DNA of 64,000 nt from Sisyra terminalis (Eukaryota > Arthropoda > Insecta > Neuroptera > Sisyridae): positions 47,430,001-47,494,000 of the forward strand of contig OY292278.1 of assembly GCA_958496175.1 (NCBI GenBank), written 5' to 3'. The position numbers and the translations under genes were made by a program. The notes under the pieces were generated by a model. The model worked only from the letters and a program-made list of their open reading frames with translations, was not told the origin of the DNA and did no database searches. Of the stretch, positions 54,216 to 64,000 are shown piece by piece (position 1 is the first letter of the stretch; each line of letters starts with the position of its first letter).

Positions 54216-57082
54216 TAAAAGATGTAAAAGAGTACATTTTTAAAAATCTAATTTATTAAATACCAATTTTCTTGACTAATGATGAAAATAAGGGACGGCG
54301 AATTTCCAGTCAGTTCCGGGTATCAAAATCATACGCTACACCACTGACTTTAGTTAAAATATACGATAATTCAAAAATTATCTGTTGGAATACCAATAAT
54401 TTTCGAAATCGTAGTTTTCGGAAACACAAATTTTGTACAATTGTTCTTTTAAATATTTCAATACACTTATAAGAAGACCAAAAATCAATTATCAATCAAT
54501 TCGAAAAATCAATTTTTCGAAAAATAATTTTCGTGCAGTTGAATTAATTCTTCTTAGATTATTGTTCAAAAAGTTTTCACAAAACCAAATCATTAATTGT
54601 ATGAAAAGCTATTTCATAAAATATTTAAAATTTTTACCAAAATAAATCTGTTTTTTTATATATATATAATTTGATTTTAGGAGTAAAATTATAAAAATTC
54701 TCTCTTTATTATATAGGAAACTATCGCACCCTTACTCCCAGAAAAGTGTATTCATATGAAATTGTTCAGCAATAGATTTTGCTTTGAATAAATGAATTTT
54801 TCAACGATTCAATAATTTCTTTCCAATGATAAATCTTTTCCAAAAAAAAAAAAAATGTTTAAGACAATACAAGGGATGAAAAATAATGCATATTTACCAA
54901 AAAATATTACATTTACCGTTTTTTCATTTGGGCAAACTTGCAGTGGCGCTTTTACTTAAATTTTTGCAGTTTATTTTGGAAAAGTGCAATCATAAAAAAC
55001 TCTTTGAAAAAATAATTCTTCATAAAGCAAAATTTTCGAAGGTGGACTTAAAAATACCAATAATAACCAATCTAAAAGCTTGAGCTTTTGAAATTTTTGC
55101 TTTGGTTAAGGAGTAACTTTCGGGTAGTTTTTCTTTTTAATTTAAATAAATTTTTAGAGTTTTCCTCAAAAAATTCTAGAGTAAAGGAATGAGACATAAA
55201 TAAAATAATTAAAGAATATAGATAAATAAAATATAAATTTATCTTCTGTAAAGGGGAAAACCTTATGTTATCTTCCAAATCTTCAATGTCCACTTATTCC
55301 CTTAATCATCCTATTGACGTCACAACATAAATTATATATTCCCTGAAATGATCCATTAAGATTTTCCTCATCCACTCATGTACGCAAGTAATTATTCCGG
55401 GATGTATGAAAAGAAGAAAATTATTTCCGATTAATTAAAAACGGTAAAAGGAACTCAAAAATATCAGCGCCCCCTTTTTATATACCCACACAAAAACGAA
55501 ACCCTTTTACCATTTGAACTTTGAAAGGGTAAAACGAGCATTCACAAGATATGGGGGGATGATTTTTTTTTATTTTGATAAAAGAAAAGTATGGGGGATG
55601 AACAAAAAATTAATTTCTTACAAATAAGACGACCGTGTATTGATGAAAATGAAATAAATCGAAGGGATGAAACAAATCGGGAATTGAAAATGATTATTCC
55701 GAGACGTTACACGGATTTGAAATGTTTTCAATGTGATATAATAAAAAGAAAGCACTCACTTTGAAATGAATGCAATTGAGATATTTGAATGATTTTTTTT
55801 TTTTTGTTGGTATTACGGGGTTAATCACTGTAATTAGTTCCAAGTCCATGACGATGATTCCCAAAAGATTTCCCGATAGGAACTTGATTTGATTTTTTTT
55901 TGGGATTTGAATTTCTCTTTTTTCTGCCATATGACAATTGCAATTTATTTCTAATTAAGTGAAAATTCTACGCCGCTATTGGTTGATTGTCGAACGGGGT
56001 TTTCGGAGGACTTGGAGAGATGGTGGTTTGGGGGTTGCAATGGCGAAATGCGGCTGGTGGCTGTCGTCTGGCAAGCAAGTGCAGAACCCGCCAAAGTTAA
56101 ATTGCATCGTAATGGAATAATAAAATAGTGGGTTGGAACAACTCTGCACCCACGTATACCCCCTGCACCCTTCCACCTCATTTACGAATACATAAACTCA
56201 CATCTCACATCTACACCCGCATACATATACGCGCGACATAATCACAAATGCATTGGTTGCGGTATTAGTGCACTTCTGATGCTGTCATGAACATAATCCC
56301 CATTCATATCCCCATTTTTCAACCATCTCATTCTTGCACACACCATTCTCGATTGATTTCGGGGATGGGTACGTTTCCATTTAGAGTATAACATCTTAAA
56401 AATCGAATCTTTAACTGAAAAATTTTTATATAAACCACAAGAAACTTGGGTTCTTAATCATTTTTCAACTAGCTGCTTAACGAGAGGATACCAAAGTGGA
56501 ATGACGTCATCAGGAATAATTGACAAGGAAATATCCACGCGATTTTTTTCCTTTGCCAATTCTATGGGTTTTTCTCTCGCACCTTAGCCGATCGTCCGAT
56601 CAATCTATCGAATATCCTTGAGCAAATCGATCAATCTGACCATTGGAACATAGTTATTGACAACAAGTTATTTGCTGGTTGTGTACCGTTTGTTCGAATC
56701 ATTTTCCAAGTTTGGCATGAATAGGAATACAAATACGAATACGACACGATCATGGACAGGGATCGAAGAAAATAAATTACCATTAACATAAGCAGATACA
56801 ATTGTTTTCACACGTACAATATTTGCAAATACTGGCATCTACTCTTGCTATACCTCGACCTCTCTTCAGCATCTGATTTCTTGCCAATCACATATCAATC
56901 AAATATGATATTGATGGATTTCCTCTAGCCGTATCCGATCTAACAATACTCCAAAAATGGAGGTAATCACAAAATTCTAGATCTCATATGATGTTAAAAA
57001 TAAACGAAGAAAAGTACAGATGCAAACTTAAGAAAATCTGTTGAATATTCAACCAATTCTTTGATCTTTGTAACAAAATTAA
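54216..57082. other. Gene-free stretch; island at about 55300-56900
   Basis: 54216-55300 is AT-rich with chance ORFs in several frames. 55300-56900 is unique and of more balanced composition (55960-56380 and 56480-56950 especially). The overlapping minus ORFs at 55951-56181 have no domain. No promoter can be named. Confidence 0.35.
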
Positions 57083-57432
57083 GCCCGGTATTTTCAATTC
57101 AGTATAGGTAGGCTTTATCTCCATGATAATTATCTATTAGATAAAATTTTATCTGTAAGATAAATCAAAACTGTATTATCAACCAAAACAAACCTCCGGT
57201 TAGTTATTTGCATGATATCTTATAAAAAAGAATAGAAAAGTAATGACAGTTTATGGATAAGCCAATGTAGGAAACAATATATTGATAAACAAAGACAAGT
57301 TGATAGCGATATCAAAGGCGTTAGAAAGAGATACCATTCTTGTGTAAAAAATTGAAGTTTTGTAGTTGTCTCTTATACTGAATTTGAAATATAAAAATAT
57401 TCGTTCTGCAAATTAATAACATATAATTTAGA

Positions 57433-57687
57433 ATGTCTAACGAAGTTAAGACCAAACGAACCCAAGCTCCAAATTTCAATAATGAAGAAGTTCATTTGTT
57501 GAATTATAAAATTAATTTAAATTTTAGACCTTAGAACCAAACTTTTAATAAATCAAATTCATAATATTAATCAAGAAGAGAAGAGGGCAGAAGAAATGCA
57601 TCCTAAGAAAATAAAACTTATGGATATTGAAATTTCTATTAAGAAAAAACAACTAAAAAATGTATAATTTTATACAACCTTTATTAA
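57433..57687 (+). pseudogene. Myb/SANT-like Harbinger protein remnant (copy 3)
   Basis: MSNEVKTKRTQAPNFNNEEV, HLLNYKI, a frame break, then DLRTKLLINQIHNINQEEKR. The final stop of the other copies is lost (TAA to CAA), so the tail runs on to about 57687. Confidence 0.55.
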
Positions 57688-57727
57688 ATATTACATTTTT
57701 ATTTTTATAATACCAATATATCTATTA

Positions 57728-58689
57728 CTAGCTGATCCCCGCAACTTCGTCTGCGTAACGTTGGTGTAGATTATGTTTTCTTTCAAATTTGCCATTTGTA
57801 GTGATATATGAAAATTTTTATTTTTCTTATTTCTTTTACGAAAAACATAATCATAGAAACACTATTTTGTCAACTTTAAAAAGACACATTTAATAAAATG
57901 TTGCAAAGAATAAAATTGTTTTATCTAATAATCAATTAATTTTCAAAAAATATTTATAAATATCTAAAAAGAGTTTGTCTATTGCGTATAGCTACGGTTG
58001 GTATACCTACCGTAGACCAAATAATCTGTAAATCAATCAGCATCTATACATAAATAAAAAATATCGCCAAGTTCAATAAAGTTGGTCTTCATTATAATTA
58101 TAATTATAATTATAAGTAAAATGCGGTGATCATGCGAAGTTTTTCAAAAAACTTAAATTTTTAAACTTGTGATATCTTTCGAATGGAATGTTCAAATTGA
58201 ATAACTCAAAAAGTTATATAATGGTATTGAAGCAAACTTAAATATGAAGTCATTTATTTTGATAAGGATTAATCCCAAAGTATAAATAAAAGAGCTTTTA
58301 TAGAGATGGCATTTATATATATTTTTTAAAATGAAAAAACACTTATTGTGACATAACTATAATAGTTAGACATATGCTGTCGCTTTATTTTCTGTAGATA
58401 ATGATATGTTCTGCAAAATCGTACTACATTATTTTGTTCTATATCCAATAGTTTTCGCAGCGCACGCGATGTAAGAAAGTGTTTTGGTAATTTTTTCAGA
58501 CCTTGGGTTATATTATTGGAGTTTTAGTATGGATCCTTAATTTTTTTAAAAATTTAATATAGCCTATGTTCGCCAAAAATAGTGTAGCTTCCCAACAGAG
58601 AAAAAAATTTTCAAATCGGTCAAGTAGTTTTGGAGCCTATTCAAAGCAAACAAACAATCAAATCTTTCCTCTTTATAATAATATATAAA
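57728..58689 (-). mobile_element. Helitron C, nested in Harbinger copy 3
   Basis: 3' end CTAG at 57731-57728 (minus) then T, with the GACGAAGTTGCGGGGATCAG terminus. The 5' end begins TTTATATATTATTATAAAGA at 58689 (TC changed to TT), followed by GGAAAG. The two other Harbinger copies have the unoccupied site CTATTA|TTTCTTG (45.88 kb) and CTATTA|CTTCTTG (reverse of 8.20 kb). Insertion was exactly between A and T, with no duplicated bases. Non-coding, 962 bp. Confidence 0.9.
58086..58116. repeat. TTATAA microsatellite in Helitron C
   Basis: About five ATTATA units in a row, at a place where the other Helitrons have several hundred more bases. Confidence 0.8.
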
Positions 58690-59077
58690 TTTCTTGTTAA
58701 ACGTTTTCTTGATGCAATAAATTCCTAAAATAATCAATAAAAGATCAGCGGAAAAATCATTATGAATTTCAGCATTTCTTTTCTGTTCTTCTGGAAGAAT
58801 ATTGTCTTCCATGTCCGAATTATCATCGGTGTCAAAATTTTCTTCCATTCGGTCTATCGCTATATTGTGTAGTACTAATTATTTTTCTTCAATTTATCAT
58901 AATATAAATTCGATCGAAAGTTTAGAAAAAACGAAATCGTTGGAAAAATTATTGGTCTGTCCATTTCTTAAAATGATCAATTCTTGGTCTTACATTATAT
59001 TGTTGTTCAGGATTTATAATTTTTATAGGTTGAATTAATTTTTCCTTAGGGTCATTAAGTAATTCCAATTCATCCAT
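58690..59077 (-). pseudogene. HARBI1-like transposase remnant (copy 3)
   Basis: ATG at 59077 (MDELELLNDPKEKLIQ), with the same 2-bp shorter text as copy 2 near RPRIDHF. Several more substitutions make it the most worn of the three. The open frame 58564-58848 extends by chance into the Helitron. Confidence 0.55.
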
Positions 59078-59513
59078 AGTAATTATTTCCACTTTTATTT
59101 ATAACTGTAATATATCAACAAAGTAACTGATTAATATTGTTTATGTATCATTACATGAAATTGATGCTTATTTAATTTTTACATTGATAATATACACCAA
59201 ATATTTACCTAATAAATTCGTAAAATCTCCAAATAGGTAGAAAATTCTTGCAATTTCGTAATATAATTTTTTTCGCTTCACTTAAGTTTGACAGCACTAA
59301 CAATACGCAGAACAATAAGAAGGCTCTATCTATTAAATAAAAAGACTATTTGGAAGTCTGAGTACTGAAGAATCAATCTAGGAGCTAGTTTAATTTTATC
59401 CTGAATTTATGACGTTTTTTATGTGAAAATACGCATGTCTTCTCTATCTTCCGGTTAAAATTTTATCTGGAAGATAAATGTCACTATCTAGATGTAAAAA
59501 TATTCGGCCTTAA

Positions 59514-60320
59514 AACAAAGGACTATATTTTCTATAGAATTTGTTTATTTAAACTAAGAAATATTACTGAAAAGTATCGGGCAATTTCTTTATTAAATTA
59601 TGAGACATTGATTTTTCGTTAAATCAAAATAAAAAAAAAAACGAAATAAAATAATCGTTGAACAAATGAATTGAAATAAAGGAACGAATGGGAATCGACG
59701 TCCGGAGACAATGTTGATTAAATTAAGTGCGAATAATGCGCTCGTTTCCCGTTTGCTTATTGCTTTTGAGGCGCACGAGACACGAAAGTACCAACGAAAG
59801 GGTTAAATTCCATTTTAACACTTCAATTATTGACATACACACACACATACACATTCAGACGACGACATTCGTGAAAGAGACTTTTCCGGGACGCTTTAAT
59901 TTCCTTTTTATGTCCACACCAATATTGAGGAGAATAAATGATAAGGGCCAACCTTCCATCTATTCATCCACCACCATATCGTCGACCAGCTTGTCATACT
60001 TAGTGCTTTATAAGTATATAAGTAGAAGAACACTCGAATGATAATCGCGACAATTGTCAGAAAAAAGATTTGACAGCCACGTTTCTAAGAGGGAAACAGG
60101 GACTTCTGATGGAATTATGATGATAATGGTGGTGATTATAATTTTATTATCGCCACCAATTATTTCATCTAATACGTGCGATAAGTGGGAATGATCAACG
60201 TTCTGTATATAATTCAATTGAGTCAAGAGGCAAATGATTAAGAATTTATCAAACCGGATGTTTGATTTTTAATTTTTGTTTTAGTCACTTGATTAAAATA
60301 TATTAAAATCTTAAATCATA
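59514..60320. other. Gene-free island
   Basis: 59650-60240 is unique and of balanced composition, with a CA-type run near 59835-59855. The 104-codon plus ORF (59727-60041) has no recognised domain or conserved feature. Confidence 0.35.
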
Positions 60321-60324
60321 ATGT

Positions 60325-60475
60325 GTGAGATCTTTATTGATTGATCAAGCTTTCAATGAAGCTTCCTGAATTACTATGACCAAATTTCATAACCATGTAA
60401 TTCATAACCAAATTTCAACCTCCTACCCTTCATAATTTCGACTTAGAAAACTTGATCAATCAATAAAGGTCTTAT
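60325..60475. repeat. Small inverted repeat
   Basis: TTTATTGATTGATCAAG near 60333-60349 is mirrored by CTTGATCAATCAATAAAG near 60450-60468, enclosing ~100 bp. It could be a small MITE. Confidence 0.5.
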
Positions 60476-60536
60476 TCTTTATGATTTAAGTAGCCATATG
60501 CTGACAATAAAGACAATAATTCGTTATTATATAATA

Positions 60537-62125
60537 CTAGCTGATCCCCGCGACTTCGTCTGTGTAACGTAGGTGTAGATTATATTTTCTTTTTAGATTT
60601 ACTATTTGTAGTGGTAAATGAAAATTTTTATTTTTCTTAATTCTTTTACGAAAAATATAATCATACCTGAAAACACTATTTTGTCGAATTTAAAAAGACA
60701 TATTTAATCAACTGTTGCTTAAAATAAAATATTTGTATGGAACGATCAATTAATTTTCAAAAAACATTTATAAATATCTAAAAGAGTACGTTCAATTGCG
60801 TATACCTACGGTAGGTATACCTACCGTGAACCAAATAATCCATAAATCAGTATCTATACATAAAAAAAAATATCGTAAAGTTCAATAAAGTTGGTCTTAA
60901 TTATGACTTAAAACAGTAACAAGTTATCAAAACACTCACGTCAAAATATCAGAAATAAAGGGTCTGGACGTAGAATATTGGTAGAAATCCCATTTCATTG
61001 TCTCGACTCCCGAATGAACCTCTTTTCTCAAAACTATTTCACTACTGCAATGTATAAAACTACCGCAAAATTAAAATTTGTTCAATTGCACGAAACCCTG
61101 TTCTTCCATAATCAAGTATAACCATTGTGTAGCTATGCACTTATTATTAAAATATCTGAATGTCAACTATATAGTTAAACCATTTCCTTTTAGTTCGCTG
61201 AATTTCTCGCTACACGATATTCGCTCACTAATGTATTTATTTCTGAATACGGTTTTCGGATTTTCAGGTTTACAATATGTGAAAGCCAAAAAACTTAATG
61301 CTCATTATAAACTTAACTTAACCATTTTCAGATATATCTACCAGAGTTTTAATTTTTAAGCAGACTCTAAGTTTAGAATTGATAAGTATTTTATTTACTT
61401 CCGAATCACAATAAATTAATGGATAATAATATATATATATATATATATATGTCTTTGAGATTCAATTAAAATTTTTTTTAATTGAATCTCAAAGACATAC
61501 ATAATATTATCCATTAGACCCTAAGTTTTGGTTTCTAATATTAAACCAACTTTGTTTTATAATAAAGGGTAATTAAGTTACGTCCTTAACGGTACTTTGA
61601 TAATTAAATTTTAAATTTCGATTGTTTATTAGACGTTTTGCCGTACAAACTTTGTCCCCATTTTTTAATCTTTTAGAGGAGGAATTATCAAAAAACCCTT
61701 TCTTATTATATATCTGCATCGTATAAGGAAAACACTTTCCATATTTCATCGACACAAATATGCATTTATATTGAAAATTACAATGTAAAACAAAAAAAAT
61801 TATGACCTTTTTTTTGATTATCATGACTAAAAAGCAATTCGATTTTGCACATTTGGACGTTGTACATACAAAATTGTTGGAAATAGATAGAAAGTGTGGA
61901 AGGAAATTCGAATATTTTATTTATTTTCAATAACAATAATTGATTTTCAAATTGTTCTAAATACCAGAGAAAAGTTAGTTTGGAAGATTATATATTTTAA
62001 TTGATAATGAAATATATGATAAAAAATTGCTCCCTTAATGCTTTTCAGCGGAATACATAATTGCTCCAGGTCACAATCATTGGTTCATAAAAATTAGATT
62101 TTTAAAACTTTGATTGTTGAAAATT
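60537..62125 (-). mobile_element. Helitron D (5' truncated)
   Basis: 3' end on minus is the hairpin and CTAG (60540-60537) followed by T. The interior matches Helitron A in reverse: the 1.37-1.98 kb region of A corresponds to about 61020-61850 here. Similarity stops near 62125, so the 5' end is missing. It carries the palindrome ACGGTAGGTATACCTACCGT (60808-60827) and an inserted hairpin at 61.4 kb. Confidence 0.75.
61417..61516. mobile_element. Snapback hairpin inserted in Helitron D
   Basis: GTCTTTGAGATTCAATTAAA is mirrored across a short T-run, with outer edges TAATGGATAAT...ATTATCCATTA. Helitron A lacks this ~140-bp block between CTAAG and TTTTGGTTTCTA. A long TA run sits in the left arm. 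Confidence 0.65.
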
Positions 62126-64000
62126 TTTTTAAATTTTTTTAAATTTTATTTAAAATCTTAAATTATTGATTTTTTATAAAAATTGAGGGTTTAAAGTGGT
62201 TAATGTACGACAAAAATAGAAAGTGAAGAATACTATTTCAATTGCATACATTTTTGGGTACTTTTCCAGCCAAGAGGATTTTAAAACGAGTGATTTTAAT
62301 TCAAGAACTTTTCGTTGAGAAATTTATAAGCATTACTTGGAAAGCTGGAATTAGAACGATAAGATTGTCGAACCTGTTGAAACGTAGGTACATACGTGCG
62401 TGGGATTTGTATACCGAAAAAATATAGTGATAACACCCCAATTGCAAGACGCAGGGGGGTGGCAGTTCGTCTCGGGAGAAAGGTACACCAAAAAGATTTC
62501 TAAATTCTAAGTTTTCGCCGACAAAATTCTCCCGAAGGGTTGCCAGATCGTCGGGGGTGCGAGGATGGAGGATTGGAAATCTAAAAGCCGCCAGGGGATG
62601 AGTTTCGGTTGGACGTTTGTCGTTTTGTGAAACGTACAGATCGAAATACTCGGAAGACATATAAATATTTCGTGGCGTTTCGAAATGTTCGCGTTGCTGA
62701 ATAGATAAATGTATTTTTATTGGCATATGTATATTAGATCGAGAACTTGCGGACTTACATATACAACAACGAGGGATGGAGTGGTATATATGTTACATAA
62801 CGTGAATGGGGACCATATCGAATAAACATAAAATCTGCAAAACTCGAATGTCTGTGTAAATGTTTTATTTACACTGGGGAAAAATTATTTTCGACAGTCC
62901 AAGATTGACCATTCCAAAGAAACGGGAATTACGATTGCTTCACTGACTGGCTGAAATTCACCAAAATTTATTCATCAAAATATTAATTAATTTGAACAGA
63001 TTTAGAGCGTTGTAGATTTGTGTTGAGATTAGTTATAACTCGAAAATGATTCGAGAATAAGGTGAGGGTGGTATTTTTTTTTTTTTTTTTTTTTTTGGGG
63101 ATGGGAACGATTGTGGTCAAAATGTAAAATTGTATGCAATACTTTTATGAGTCCCCAAAGATAAAAAAGTCAGTTTCAGCAGATGTCGTTTCGAGGAAAA
63201 TAACTATGAATGTGTTTTTCTTGGTTTGGTCTTTCGTTGAAAAACCCATAAATACCCACACAAAAGGGGTGAAAGCGGGTGAAACGACCACCTATGCTCT
63301 GTTCAAAAGAAAAAAATCTTCAACGAGAATAATTTCGCTTACGTATTACAACCATTACTGTTTACGTTTATTGTCCATATATCGACAGTTACAAGAAAGC
63401 TTAATCAGCCATCAGACGTCAACTTGCGGTTGATTAAGTCGCCGATTTTCAAATTCAAAAGGCATTTGCCAATAAGGCAAAAAATACGTTTTTAATAAAT
63501 TACCTCATTGCTGGAAAATACGGCGGCCGAGCGGGACGTCGATTCGGGGCGGGATAATCAGTTGATTTGTTATTCTGATCAGTTAATACACGTAGATTGG
63601 TAATGATTTTTTTTTCTCTTTTTCTTTTTATTATTTGTTTACGCTTTATCTGATAAAATTGCGCGTGTTATCACACTGTCCGTCCGGCCGGGGCGGCTAA
63701 CATTGCCGGGTCCGTCCGGCGGCGCCTAATTACAATGCAAGACTGATCGAAGTCAGTTCCCAATTGCTGCCGTCGCGTCTCGCTCACCTTTTGCCACCCA
63801 CATTTGATTTATTTTCATCTTTGATTTCTTTTGAATACGTCTGCACTTAACGGTACATCATCCCTGAGTTGACTTGGAAAAAAAAAACATATACTTTAAT
63901 TTTATTCGGCTTTAATATATTTGCTTGGGTGACTAATGTAGCTATGGGGCTTGAATTAAATATTTGGAGAATGATTCAGGTGCTCACCGAAAAACAAAAT
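62126..64000. other. Gene-free region with GC-richer and CpG-rich end
   Basis: The ORF at 62301-62726 (minus, 141 codons) is the longest in the window. It has no recognisable domain, no membrane or signal segment, and no splice context, so I do not call it a gene. 63500-63800 is CpG-rich (CGGCGGCCGAGCGGGACGTC, CCGTCCGGCCGGGGCGG) and could mark a nearby promoter or conserved regulatory block. A T-run of about 23 lies at 63074-63096. Confidence 0.4.

Larger units (their letters stand above)
57083..59509 (-). mobile_element. PIF/Harbinger element copy 3, with a nested Helitron
   Basis: Flanked by TTAA at 57079-57082 and 59510-59513, with ends GCCCGGTATTTTCAA and (reversed) GGCCGAATATTTTTAC. Without the Helitron (57728-58689) it is 1465 bp, the size of the other two copies, with the same gene remnants. 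Confidence 0.8.

Noticed and set aside
63074..63096. T-run as a transcription terminator
   Set aside because: No Pol III gene is upstream, and homopolymer runs are common in this DNA.

Overview
This window looks like AT-rich nuclear DNA from an arthropod, most likely an insect. The signs are introns or intergenic DNA with no long ORFs, microsatellites, and a dense mix of Penelope-like (PLE), Helitron, PIF/Harbinger, hAT, TTAA-target and foldback transposons. I found no convincing host protein-coding exon, rRNA or functional tRNA in 64 kb. The longest ORF is 141 codons and resembles nothing I know. The window therefore reads as a large intron or gene desert, with GC-richer low-repeat islands that could be regulatory DNA of a neighbouring gene.

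Layout: 1-640 unique island. 705-3587 Helitron holding a foldback element. 4.8-5.6 kb possible DNA element. 6.3-7.15 kb inverted PLE terminal repeats. 7.37-8.85 kb Harbinger copy 1. 9-10.3 kb island. 10.55-11.76 kb foldback element. 13.2-13.7 kb Helitron remnant. 14.2-16.5 kb decayed PLE gene (reverse transcriptase plus GIY-YIG) split by a 371-bp tandem repeat. 16.6-17.2 kb GC-rich island. 17.3-19.5 kb tandem duplication carrying two TTAA-target elements. 20.25-20.5, 22.4-23.2 and 30.9-31.95 kb PLE terminal repeats. 23.6-26.0 kb duplicated PLE 3' ends. 28.1-29.5 kb intact foldback element with 8-bp target duplication. 33.5-35.4 kb Helitron. 36.8-38.4 kb local tandem duplications. 38.6-40.2 kb island. 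40.26-41.1 kb short complete Helitron. 41.4-42.2 kb non-LTR reverse transcriptase fragment split by a hAT MITE. 44.2-44.5 kb broken transposon ORF. 45.2-46.7 kb Harbinger copy 2. 47-47.6 kb island. 47.7-50.1 kb six-unit 408-bp satellite running into a related transposon. 51-52 kb partial duplication around a PLE piece. 52-53.3 kb island. 53.36-53.56 kb hAT MITE. 53.7-54.2 kb tandem PLE repeats. 55.3-56.9 kb island. 57.1-59.5 kb Harbinger copy 3 with a nested Helitron. 60.5-62.1 kb Helitron. 62.2-64 kb island ending in a CpG-rich stretch.

The most notable signal is a set of hammerhead-ribozyme-like motifs in the PLE terminal repeats. Several repeat families differ in sequence, yet each keeps the CUGANGA and GAAA core boxes, a paired stem II of different sequence, and a very short self-complementary stem III. 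Many lie as head-to-head inverted pairs, and one family forms a tandem array. Hammerheads in PLEs are established; the families here are read directly from sequence.

Other strong observations are two paralogous empty sites that show insertion mechanism (a Helitron inserted between A and T with no duplication, and an element that duplicated TTAA), a perfect 18-bp palindrome retained in diverged transposons, and a satellite whose unit contains a transposon end.
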